From Flavobacteriaceae bacterium (GTDB lineage Bacteria; Bacteroidota; Bacteroidia; Flavobacteriales; Flavobacteriaceae), in contig CP070731.1 of assembly GCA_020347545.1 (NCBI GenBank), positions 2,340,248-2,346,272 of the forward strand: DNA of 6,025 nt, written 5' to 3'. A model generated the notes under the pieces. It was not told where the DNA came from. It searched no databases and saw only the letters and a list, made by a program, of their open reading frames with translations. Position numbers and translations under genes: made by a program. Numbering within the stretch: position 1 is the first letter of the stretch; every line of letters starts with the position of its first letter. Positions 1-5,652 of this stretch are shown here, in pieces.

Positions 1-796
1 TCAAAAAAGCAAGGATTACTCTCATAATGTAGATGTTTACAGGCCCTCTCACGCAGATTATACTTATGATCAGAAGTACGGGATAAGGGATCACCGTGGA
101 GGAGGTAGAAGTTCGGCTCGTGAAACCGCAAACTGGATCGTTGGAGGAGCGGTTGCCAAAGAAATCATTAAAGACATTAAAATAACGGCATTCACTTCAT
201 CTGTTGGTGAAATTTTTATAGACCAACCCTATGAAAATCTGGATTTTAACAACATTGAAAAGAACATGGTTCGATGTGCGGATCCTGTCACTGCAGATAA
301 AATGATAGAACATATAAGTCAAATCAAAAAGCAGGGTGACACGGTAGGTGGAACCATTACCTGTGTGATTCAAAATGTTCCGGTTGGACTGGGAGAACCT
401 ATTTTTGATAAACTTCATGCGGCTCTCGGCCAGGCTATGCTGTCCATAAACGCTGTTAAAGGATTTGAGTATGGCAGTGGCTTTTGTGGGGCAAAAATGA
501 AAGGAAGTGATCACAACGATCTGTTTAACGAAGATGGAAGTACAAAAACCAACCTTTCCGGTGGAATTCAAGGTGGAATTTCCAACGGTATGGACATCTA
601 TTTCAGGGTAGCCTTCAAACCAGTGGCAACCTTGATCCAAAAGCAGGATACTATTGATTCTAAAGGCAATAAAGTTGAAATGCAGGGAAGAGGAAGGCAT
701 GACCCCTGTGTTGTTCCAAGAGCGGTCCCTATCGTAGAGGCTTTGAGTGCTATGGTATTAGCTGACTTTTATTTGATGGGAAGAGCCAGAGATTAA
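1..796 (+). CDS. aroC: Chorismate synthase, 5'-truncated by the window edge
   Basis: Chorismate synthase carries out the last step of the shikimate pathway: it removes phosphate from 5-enolpyruvylshikimate-3-phosphate to give chorismate, using reduced FMN, in the cytoplasm. The reading frame is open from base 2 and gives 264 codons; family members are about 350-360 residues, so roughly 90 N-terminal residues, including the first family signature, lie outside the window. Visible hallmarks are the stretch YRPSHADYTYDQKYG followed by RDHRGGGRSSARETA (second signature, core at 95-130), which helps form the FMN and substrate site, and RHDPCVVPRAVPIVEAL (695-745), which fits the third signature. 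No frameshift or missing signature residue is seen. The stop codon (794-796) overlaps the stop of the convergent kinase gene, and no terminator hairpin lies after it. Identification is secure; only the start is unknown. Confidence 0.97.
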   Translation, partial: QKSKDYSHNVDVYRPSHADYTYDQKYGIRDHRGGGRSSARETANWIVGGAVAKEIIKDIKITAFTSSVGEIFIDQPYENLDFNNIEKNMVRCADPVTADKMIEHISQIKKQGDTVGGTITCVIQNVPVGLGEPIFDKLHAALGQAMLSINAVKGFEYGSGFCGAKMKGSDHNDLFNEDGSTKTNLSGGIQGGISNGMDIYFRVAFKPVATLIQKQDTIDSKGNKVEMQGRGRHDPCVVPRAVPIVEALSAMVLADFYLMGRARD

Positions 797-1539
797 TTTC
801 GGCCAATTCTTTTTTTCCAACGTGATTTACGAAGCGTATACTCATAAAACTTTTGACAAGATTTTCTTATGTCGTTTGTTACTTCCTTCGGATTCTTTCC
901 AATTAAAGAGGCATATTCCTTTCCTATGATCTCTATCATGTCTTCGGTGAGTGACAGCCTGTTGAAATTGTCAATTCTCATCTCATAACTCATTTCCTCG
1001 AATCGCATCCTGTTAAGATCGATAAGATAAAAATCGTACAATCCATCTTCCTTGACACACATCAGTGTATTTCCTTTTGAATGATCAAAGTGATGAATTT
1101 TGTTTTCATGAAGCTGAAAAGTAAATCGGGCAAATTGCTTCAAAACATTCTCACGGTCAGGAAAATTGGGTTCTATGACTTTTTCAAAATTAAAATCATA
1201 TTCAAGATTCTCTGAAACATAGAAACTATTCGTAAGACCAACAATATTTGAATATTCAACATAAGCAATAGGTGTTGGAGTCAAAATCCCTTTACGCAGT
1301 AAAACTTCAGCGTGCTCAAAGGAGCGTCTCGCTTTTGATTTTCTAACATATTTATAAGCAAATCTATTGATCAAATGGGGAACCTGAAAAGATTTGACAT
1401 TCCATTTCCCTTGTCCTGAATCAAATACCTTAATGGTATTTCTTTTCTCCCAATAGGTCTTGCCGGATTGATCAAAAGATGTGATTATCTCAAGTACTTT
1501 TTCTTGATCAAATGAGGAGGAAGTCTGGATTTTCATCAT
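793..1539 (-). CDS. Lipopolysaccharide kinase, Kdo/WaaP family
   Basis: This 248-residue protein has the small eukaryotic-like kinase fold used by WaaP and Kdo kinases, which phosphorylate sugars of the LPS inner core at the cytoplasmic face of the inner membrane. In order: K49 in NVKSF is the likely ATP-binding lysine; RRSFEHAEVLLRKGI (71-85) resembles the helix-C region, with E75 or E78 as candidate salt-bridge glutamate; HFDHSKGN (150-157) is the catalytic loop, with D152 as base and N157 as metal ligand; DLNRMRF (174-180) stands where DFG would, with D174 as second metal ligand. All catalytic positions look intact. There is no signal peptide or membrane segment; the C-terminus is very basic (RKSRWKKRIGRN), which could favour contact with acidic membrane lipids (inference). 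The start is a double ATG, with no Shine-Dalgarno sequence for either. Family assignment is firm; the exact sugar substrate cannot be told, and a related small-molecule kinase is possible. Confidence 0.85.
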   Translation of the reverse strand: MMKIQTSSSFDQEKVLEIITSFDQSGKTYWEKRNTIKVFDSGQGKWNVKSFQVPHLINRFAYKYVRKSKARRSFEHAEVLLRKGILTPTPIAYVEYSNIVGLTNSFYVSENLEYDFNFEKVIEPNFPDRENVLKQFARFTFQLHENKIHHFDHSKGNTLMCVKEDGLYDFYLIDLNRMRFEEMSYEMRIDNFNRLSLTEDMIEIIGKEYASLIGKNPKEVTNDIRKSCQKFYEYTLRKSRWKKRIGRN

Positions 1540-1566
1540 TGCAATTAGCTGCTTATTAATATCCGA

Positions 1567-1574
1567 AAAAGATA
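1567..1574 (-). promoter_or_regulatory. Candidate -7 element for the LPS kinase gene
   Basis: Read on the minus strand this is TATCTTTT, matching seven of eight positions of the Bacteroidota -7 consensus TAnnTTTG, and it lies 27 bases before the kinase start. That spacing is similar to that of the better match before the immunophilin gene. I see no convincing TTG-type -33 element at the usual distance upstream, so this is only a candidate. Confidence 0.3.
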
Positions 1575-1655
1575 AAAACCAATCATTTTTCTGTGCGTAA
1601 AAGTAATAATTCTATGGCACTTAAAATAAATTATTAATTCTAGCGTTTAAGCATA

Positions 1656-1680
1656 AGTTGTATCATTAGATGAGACAACT
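1656..1680. repeat. Inverted repeat AGTTGT / ACAACT
   Basis: Six-base perfect arms, AGTTGT (1656-1661) and ACAACT (1675-1680), are separated by 13 bases that can add a short inner ATC/GAT pairing. It lies about 120 bases upstream of the kinase start. It could be an operator or an RNA hairpin; nothing identifies a partner, and a chance origin is possible in AT-rich DNA. Confidence 0.35.
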
Positions 1681-1720
1681 AACTTCCCTCAATTAACAAT
1701 TTTTCCAAACGAAATAACAC

Positions 1721-1733
1721 GCGATAATATCGC
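1721..1733. repeat. 13-bp palindrome, possible operator
   Basis: GCGATAATATCGC is a perfect palindrome with arms GCGATA and TATCGC around a single central A. Odd-length palindromes of this size are typical of sites bound by dimeric repressors (general knowledge). It is GC-richer than its surroundings and lies 182 bases before the kinase start, so any link to that gene is inference. Confidence 0.35.
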
Positions 1734-1918
1734 ATGATTCTGCCCCCTTCATTAGGAAGAGGTTCAGGTTAGCTATTAAAAATTGTCTATGAATACCATG
1801 ATTCGAATTTTGTTGACTGTTAGGAAGCAAATAATCCTTTTTCCCCTTAATCAATCAATTATTTTAATGGTTTCTCATACTGCCTTTGACTTCAGAAGGA
1901 GCAGAATTTAACACATAT

Positions 1919-1962
1919 GGCCCGTTATTGATGAACAGGGCCCCTAAAGATCCCTTTTTTTT
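1919..1962 (+). terminator. Hairpin with distant T run, possible terminator
   Basis: GGCCCGTT (1919-1926) can pair with AAC-A-GGGCC (1934-1942), giving eight base pairs, one bulged A and a seven-base loop. A run of eight T follows at 1955-1962, but 12 bases after the stem rather than directly after it, which is poor for an intrinsic terminator. It would end a + strand transcript, yet no recognised + gene lies upstream after aroC. Confidence 0.3.
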
Positions 1963-1963
1963 G

Positions 1964-2000
1964 GACCGCTATTGGAAAAAATTTTTTCATGGCGGTCTTT
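1964..2000 (+). terminator. Long hairpin with T tail, likely + strand terminator
   Basis: GACCGC (1964-1969) pairs with GCGGTC (1992-1997), and inside it GAAAAAATTTTTTC (1975-1988) is a perfect self-complementary block, so the whole element can fold into one long imperfect stem. TTTT follows at once (1998-2001), so the + strand transcript has terminator shape. Read on the minus strand the stem is followed by CC and an A run, which does not suit termination. It has no evident upstream gene, so it either ends an unrecognised short RNA or is a leftover. Confidence 0.45.
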
Positions 2001-2048
2001 TGTTTACTGCAAAACCTGATACTTCGTTGTAGATCCTTTATTAACGGC

Positions 2049-2091
2049 TATCCATTAGCTGGATGATTATCCATTAGCTGGATGATTATCC
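2049..2091. repeat. 19-bp tandem repeat, each unit an inverted repeat
   Basis: TATCCATTAGCTGGATGAT occurs twice with no gap and no mismatch (2049-2067, 2068-2086), and a third partial copy TATCC follows (2087-2091). Each unit contains ATCCA and TGGAT around the five bases TTAGC, so each copy can form a small hairpin or present a two-fold symmetric site. Spacing of 19 bp is a little under two helical turns. It may be a pair of binding sites or a simple slippage duplication. It lies about 980 bases before the start of the anchor-J gene and beyond its terminator, so it does not sit in any obvious promoter. Confidence 0.85.
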
Positions 2092-2190
2092 TTTAATCCT
2101 GAAAGTAGTTTGTTGTAAAAGCCTTTATTGATGATTTTACGACCCGCAGAAAGGTCTAATTCTGAATTAGCCTATCACATAGAATGGAGC

Positions 2191-2222
2191 AAAAAAAGCC
2201 CCTTGCAAAACGCAAGGGGGCT
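2191..2222 (-). terminator. Intrinsic terminator of the anchor-J protein gene
   Basis: On the minus strand a GC-rich stem (CCCCTTGC at 2199-2206 with GCAAGGGG at 2212-2219, extended by AG/CT around one bulged G) with a five-base loop is followed directly by seven U (2191-2197). It lies 31 bases beyond the stop codon of the minus-strand gene at 2254-3069, exactly where its terminator is expected. Confidence 0.9.
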
Positions 2223-2253
2223 CTTTCAAATTAAATCTAAAAATACTCTATAA

Positions 2254-3069
2254 TTATTTTTTAAGGGCTTTGTAAGAACCTACATTGGTTTCTTCCTGTA
2301 CCCTGAATATTCCTTTTACATCCTCAAACTCACTTAAGCTGTACATAATGGAATCAGTCGTAAGTTCTGTTTCTTCCAAGTGTTCAGATAAATCCTTAAG
2401 CATATTCTCCCTGTCAAGCAGTTCATTACTTTCAAGTACAAGAATGGTCTCAGGTAAATTCAAAACGTTAATCGCGCCTATAGCATCTTCACTTACAAGG
2501 TTTTCTTTCGTTGAATCGATCAATTCATAATGATCAATTCCCAGTCCCTGCGTATTTTCATGGCCTTCATCATCATAAACAAACCTGACCTGAAAATCTT
2601 CATTTACAAATTCACTCACCTCAACAAGTACAACCTCATTCATTCCGGTATTTTTAGGTGACGATGTATCTTGAAAAAAGACTTCTTTCCATTTTCGTCC
2701 ATCAAAGACTTCTATCGAAAACTCGCCCTTCTCCTCCTCTACCTGTAAGTTATAGGTAACTTCTATCTGAGCCTCACTAACATTCGACAGATCGACAGGA
2801 GGTGTTGTTAAACTGGTCTTATCATCAGTTCTCTTACCAAAATTGGTATCGTTGAAGAGAGCAGCACCACTCACAAATTCTGACTCAATGGTTGGGCCAC
2901 TGTGCGGCATCACCCCGGTATATCCGAATTGCCAGGCTGCGGCTTCTGAATTAATTTCATAAAACCATCCTTCAGGTATTTCAGAACCATCAAAACTTTC
3001 TTCTTGCAACTGAGCAAATGTAAATGGGCTCAACAACAGAGCAATGATAATAAATCCGATCTTTTTCAT
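2254..3069 (-). CDS. Exported protein with choice-of-anchor J (cleaved adhesin) domain
   Basis: This 271-residue protein starts with a clear signal peptide (MKKIGFIIIALLLSPFTFAQ, basic start, hydrophobic core, likely signal peptidase I cleavage after FAQ at about residue 20). There is no lipobox cysteine. After it comes EESFDGSEIPEGWFYE (23-38), the usual opening of choice-of-anchor J / cleaved-adhesin jelly-roll domains, and GLGIDHYELI (175-184), the usual closing strand. Such domains occur in secreted and surface proteins of Bacteroidota and often bind carbohydrate or protein, but the ligand here is unknown. Residues 190-271 are an acidic segment I do not recognise. I see no clear type IX secretion C-terminal domain, although the end SYKALKK is faintly similar, so periplasmic and secreted locations are both possible. 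The gene is monocistronic, divergent from the immunophilin gene and closed by its own terminator. No good -7 element is evident in front of it. Confidence 0.75.
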   Translation of the reverse strand: MKKIGFIIIALLLSPFTFAQLQEESFDGSEIPEGWFYEINSEAAAWQFGYTGVMPHSGPTIESEFVSGAALFNDTNFGKRTDDKTSLTTPPVDLSNVSEAQIEVTYNLQVEEEKGEFSIEVFDGRKWKEVFFQDTSSPKNTGMNEVVLVEVSEFVNEDFQVRFVYDDEGHENTQGLGIDHYELIDSTKENLVSEDAIGAINVLNLPETILVLESNELLDRENMLKDLSEHLEETELTTDSIMYSLSEFEDVKGIFRVQEETNVGSYKALKK

Positions 3070-3207
3070 GGTAATGCATTTTATTTATTACATAATAACG
3101 AATGAAAACAAGTATTATTTTATAGAGATATAGCCTTTAAATGCTAATTTTTCCTTAAAAATCCAGAAACACCCGAAATTTCCCGCGCTGATTCCTTATA
3201 ATTAAAT

Positions 3208-3215
3208 TATCTTTG
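3208..3215 (+). promoter_or_regulatory. -7 promoter element of the immunophilin gene
   Basis: TATCTTTG fits the Bacteroidota -7 consensus TAnnTTTG at all defined positions and ends 22 bases before the start codon, implying a short 5' leader. A TTG-like -33 element is weak: CTG at 3188-3190 lies 17 bases upstream. The 168-bp gap also has to hold the promoter of the divergent anchor-J gene. Confidence 0.65.
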
Positions 3216-3237
3216 CAGGAATTTAAAATTATACGAC

Positions 3238-4170
3238 ATGAATGACGGTTTATACGCTAAAATAAAAAGTTCAAAAGGAGATATTCTTTTGGAGTTGGAA
3301 TATGAAAAAACACCAGGTACAGTAGGTAATTTTGTTGCTTTGGCAGAAGGGAATCTTGAAAACTCTGCTAAACCTCAAGGTCAAAAATATTACGATGGCC
3401 TTAAGTTTCACAGGGTCATTCCAGATTTTATGATCCAGGGAGGATGTCCTCTTGGAACAGGTACGGGTAATCCTGGTTATAACTTTGAAGATGAATTTCA
3501 CACCGATTTGAAACATGATAAACCTGGAATTCTTTCCATGGCTAACGCTGGCCCTGGCACGAACGGCAGTCAATTCTTTATTACACATGTCCCTACACCC
3601 TGGTTAGACAATAAGCATACGGTTTTTGGCCACGTTATTGAAGGACAATCTGTTGTTGACAGTATTGCGCAGGACGATATCATGGATGCCGTCGAGATTG
3701 TTAGAGTTGGAGACAAGGCTGAAAGCTTTAATGCCATAGAAGCATTCAGAACTTTTGAAGGAGAAAGAGAAAAAAGAATCGCAGAGGCGAAAGCAAAAAT
3801 GGAGGCTGAATTAGATAAAATTGCTGCAGGCTTTGACAAGACGGAAAGCGGCTTAAGGTATCAAATCATTCAAAAAGGAAACGGAGCAAAAGCCACACAA
3901 GGTAAACAGATTTCTGTTCACTATAAAGGACAGCTTGCTGATGGAAGAGTGTTTGATTCATCATATCAGCGCAAGCAACCCATAGATTTTACCGTGGGTG
4001 TTGGACAGGTCATAAAAGGATGGGATGAGGGTCTTCAACTCCTGCAGGTTGGAGATAAAGCAAGGCTGGTTATTCCTTCTCATTTAGGATACGGTTCACA
4101 AGGTGCCGGAGGAGTTATCCCCCCTGATGCAACCTTGATATTCGATGTAGAATTAATGGATGTCAAATAG
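3238..4170 (+). CDS. Dual-family immunophilin: cyclophilin-FKBP fusion peptidyl-prolyl isomerase
   Basis: Peptidyl-prolyl cis-trans isomerase of 310 residues joining two unrelated PPIase folds. Residues about 5-160 are a cyclophilin with its active site intact: FHRVIPDFMIQGG gives R59, F64, M65 and Q67 (R55, F60, M61, Q63 of human CypA), then MANAGPGTNGSQFF (N103, Q112, F114), W122 and H127. Residues about 165-198 form a highly charged, probably helical linker. Residues about 205-310 are an FKBP domain with the pocket Y229, F239, D240, F251, V258, I259, W262, Y285 and F302 (FKBP12 Y26, F36, D37, F48, V55, I56, W59, Y82, F99); the F46 position is I249. Both halves should therefore be active. 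There is no signal peptide, so it should work in the cytoplasm, probably as a folding catalyst or chaperone for new proteins. The cyclophilin-first order is the CFBP type known from flavobacteria. Start choice is supported by the promoter at 3208-3215; the gene is monocistronic. Confidence 0.95.
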   Translation: MNDGLYAKIKSSKGDILLELEYEKTPGTVGNFVALAEGNLENSAKPQGQKYYDGLKFHRVIPDFMIQGGCPLGTGTGNPGYNFEDEFHTDLKHDKPGILSMANAGPGTNGSQFFITHVPTPWLDNKHTVFGHVIEGQSVVDSIAQDDIMDAVEIVRVGDKAESFNAIEAFRTFEGEREKRIAEAKAKMEAELDKIAAGFDKTESGLRYQIIQKGNGAKATQGKQISVHYKGQLADGRVFDSSYQRKQPIDFTVGVGQVIKGWDEGLQLLQVGDKARLVIPSHLGYGSQGAGGVIPPDATLIFDVELMDVK

Positions 4171-4188
4171 TTCAAAATACAACCCGTT

Positions 4189-4223
4189 AAAAAAAGCTTC
4201 TCTCAACGAGAAGCTTTTTTTTT
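4189..4223 (+). terminator. Intrinsic terminator after the immunophilin gene
   Basis: GCTTCTC (4196-4202) pairs perfectly with GAGAAGC (4208-4214) around the loop TCAAC, and seven A before the stem face nine T after it (4215-4223). It begins 18 bases after the immunophilin stop codon. The A and T runs make it symmetrical, but no minus-strand gene ends here, so + strand use is expected. Confidence 0.93.
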
Positions 4224-4266
4224 AAACCGATTTGTTGTAACTTTAATTATATTTAAAACTCCCCTC

Positions 4267-5091
4267 ATGAAATACTTTATTTTTATATTATTCATTTTCG
4301 GCATGAATGCCGAAATCTTCTCTCAGGAGGAAGCGAAAAACCCGATCCTGACGGACAAATTTTATATTGAGGCAGGGGCATTTTTCCCATCCAAAAATAT
4401 CAAGCTCGGAGCAGATGCCTCCTCTCCGGATGACGAAATTGATTTTAATGAGACACTGGGTCTCAATGATAATGAAACTACTTATTTTGTGAACTTTGAA
4501 TGGCGCTGGAATAAAAAATGGAGATTGACTGCAGAAACTTTTGGTATCAATAATGCCGCTAAAGCAACCCTGGACACGACCCTTGTATTTGATGAATTTA
4601 CTTTTGAAAAAGGATCAAATGTTCGGGCAGGAGTTGAATTTTCTCTTTACAGGGTATTTGTTGGAAGACTTATCTCTTCAGGACAAAAACACTCTTTAGG
4701 AGGTGGACTCGGAGTACATGCCCTGAATATAGGTGCCTTTATTGAAGGAAATATTAAATCGAATAATGAAGAAATCGATGGTGAATTCAGAAAGTCAAGA
4801 GTGAGTGCTTTGATACCATTACCTAACCTTGGCTTTTGGTATCATTGGGCACCTAATGAGAAATGGGCACTTATTGCCCGTACCGATTGGTTTGGCATAA
4901 CCATTGACAAGTATTCCGGTGGACTCTGGAATATTTCACCAGGTATCCGATATCAAATTGTTGATCGGTTTGGTCTTGGTATAGATTATCGTTTTTTACT
5001 TTTTGATGCCAAAGTAACTGAAGACAACTGGAAAGGGAAATTTAACATGGACTTTACCGGGCCCACGATCACCCTTCACGGAAATTTTTAA
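4267..5091 (+). CDS. Predicted outer-membrane beta-barrel protein
   Basis: This 274-residue protein has a signal peptide (MKYFIFILFIFGMNAEIFSQ, likely cut after residue 20) and then alternating polar and hydrophobic stretches rich in aromatic residues and glycine, as in barrel strands: TTYFVNFEWRWN (71-82), WRLTAETFGINN (85-96), VRAGVEFSLYRVFVG (119-133), HSLGGGLGVHALNIGAFIEG (142-161), WALIARTDWFGITI (200-213), WNISPGIRYQIVDRFGLGID (221-240). It ends in phenylalanine (TLHGNF), the usual last residue of proteins inserted by the BAM complex. I cannot name a family or a substrate; an OmpA-like or small porin-like barrel of about ten to twelve strands is a reasonable guess. The gene follows the immunophilin terminator by 43 bases; weak -7-like sequences (TAACTTTA, 4238-4245; TATATTTA, 4248-4255) may serve it. 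The signal-peptide codons contain a perfect inverted repeat (4296-4315). Confidence 0.72.
   Translation: MKYFIFILFIFGMNAEIFSQEEAKNPILTDKFYIEAGAFFPSKNIKLGADASSPDDEIDFNETLGLNDNETTYFVNFEWRWNKKWRLTAETFGINNAAKATLDTTLVFDEFTFEKGSNVRAGVEFSLYRVFVGRLISSGQKHSLGGGLGVHALNIGAFIEGNIKSNNEEIDGEFRKSRVSALIPLPNLGFWYHWAPNEKWALIARTDWFGITIDKYSGGLWNISPGIRYQIVDRFGLGIDYRFLLFDAKVTEDNWKGKFNMDFTGPTITLHGNF
4296..4315 (+). repeat. Perfect 9-bp inverted repeat within the start of the barrel gene
   Basis: TTTCGGCAT (4296-4304) and ATGCCGAAA (4307-4315) are exact reverse complements around GA. As RNA, opening the innermost pair gives an eight-pair stem with a four-base loop, beginning 29 bases after the A of the start codon. 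It lies in the codons for the late part of the signal peptide. As DNA it is a 20-bp near-palindrome suited to a dimeric regulator. Whether either is used is unknown. Confidence 0.6.
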
Positions 5092-5106
5092 GCATAGTTA
5101 TAGTTC

Positions 5107-5634
5107 ATGGAGGACCTAAAATATCCAATTGGAAAATTTACCGTATCAGAACCAATTTCAAGGGAACAGGTTACGCAATGGATACAGGTTCTCGAGGGTT
5201 TTCCAAAAAGGCTTGAAGCATTAACGACCCCCTTGACTGATGATCAAGTTGACACACCTTACCGTCCGGGAGGCTGGACCATCAGACAGGTTGTGCATCA
5301 TCTTGCTGACAGTCATTACAACAGCTATATCAGATTTAAATGGGCGCTTACAGAAGACAGCCCGCTCATTAAGGCTTATTTTGAGGATCGATGGGCTCAA
5401 CTTGATGATTACCAGGCCCCTGTCGAATTATCGCTGAATGCTTTGAATAGTCTTCATAACAAGTGGGTCTATTTGCTGAAAAGGCTCACCGATAAGGACC
5501 TGAAACGAGTATTTATTCATCCCGAAAGCAAAGAAAAGATCTCTCTCGAAAAAAATATTGGTATCTATGCCTGGCATAGCAAACACCATTATGCCCACAT
5601 CGAAAATTTATTGCGTAGAAAAGGCTGGCGTTAA
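5107..5634 (+). CDS. YfiT/BstA-type DinB-fold metal-dependent thiol transferase or hydrolase
   Basis: The 175-residue protein matches the YfiT family of the DinB/YfiT superfamily along its whole length (Bacillus subtilis YfiT, also called bacillithiol S-transferase BstA). Recalled family landmarks are all present: YPIGKF (6-11), the TPYRPGGWTIRQVVHHLADSH block (50-70), NSYIRFKWALTE (72-83) and the closing YAWHSKHHYAHI (154-165). Metal ligands of this four-helix-bundle fold are expected among H64/H65, H160 and H164. The family is cytoplasmic and is linked to conjugating low-molecular-weight thiols, mainly bacillithiol, to electrophiles; it was earlier called a metal-dependent hydrolase. Whether this organism makes bacillithiol cannot be seen here. 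The gene starts 15 bases after the barrel gene with no terminator between, so the two are probably co-transcribed. It converges on a thioredoxin-like gene 18 bases away. No Shine-Dalgarno sequence precedes the ATG. Confidence 0.9.
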   Translation: MEDLKYPIGKFTVSEPISREQVTQWIQVLEGFPKRLEALTTPLTDDQVDTPYRPGGWTIRQVVHHLADSHYNSYIRFKWALTEDSPLIKAYFEDRWAQLDDYQAPVELSLNALNSLHNKWVYLLKRLTDKDLKRVFIHPESKEKISLEKNIGIYAWHSKHHYAHIENLLRRKGWR

Positions 5635-5652
5635 TCTAAGCCTGTGGAAAAC

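Larger units (their letters stand above)
1540..2190. other. Long non-coding stretch with several hairpins
   Basis: About 650 bases between the kinase start and the terminator of the anchor-J gene hold no reading frame that I can support on either strand; the longest ATG-started one I found has only 40 codons (1789-1911, +) and looks like nothing known. The stretch is AT-rich and carries inverted repeats at 1656-1680, 1721-1733 and 2115-2140 (GTAAAA/TTTTAC), two back-to-back T-tailed hairpins at 1919-2000, and a 19-bp tandem repeat at 2049-2091. It could hold a short RNA gene, regulatory DNA for the flanking genes, or the remains of a decayed gene; the sequence alone does not decide. Confidence 0.5.

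Noticed and set aside
197..700. 167-codon minus-strand open frame opposite aroC
   Set aside because: It lies fully antisense to conserved chorismate synthase codons and has no family likeness; a shadow frame.
1789..1911. 40-codon + strand frame as a real small protein
   Set aside because: No ribosome binding site, no clear promoter, no recognisable similarity and a length expected by chance; kept only as part of the RNA hypothesis.
1925..1990. 21-codon minus-strand frame beginning MKKFFPIAVQ
   Set aside because: It lies wholly within the two hairpins and its lysine/phenylalanine start comes from the A6T6 palindrome; no promoter or ribosome binding site.
2004..2051. Short minus-strand stretch reading KGSTTKYQVLQ then stop, like the end of a secreted protein
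   Set aside because: Only 16 codons are open before an in-frame stop, and similarity to known C-terminal ends is too faint to call a pseudogene.
2049..2091. Tandem repeat as a CRISPR array
   Set aside because: Only two units that touch each other, with no spacers between and no cas genes in the window.
2254..2300. Type IX secretion sorting domain at the end of the anchor-J protein
   Set aside because: The final SYKALKK is suggestive, but the usual glycine-rich strands and PNP-type motif of the C-terminal domain are missing.
3070..3237. A clear TAnnTTTG promoter for the minus-strand anchor-J gene
   Set aside because: The best minus-strand candidates (around ATACTTG) differ at two or more consensus positions and lack a -33 element.
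3271..3839. Minus-strand open frames opposite the immunophilin gene
   Set aside because: Both strands cannot be under the strong constraint seen in the cyclophilin domain; the products are low-complexity and unlike known proteins.
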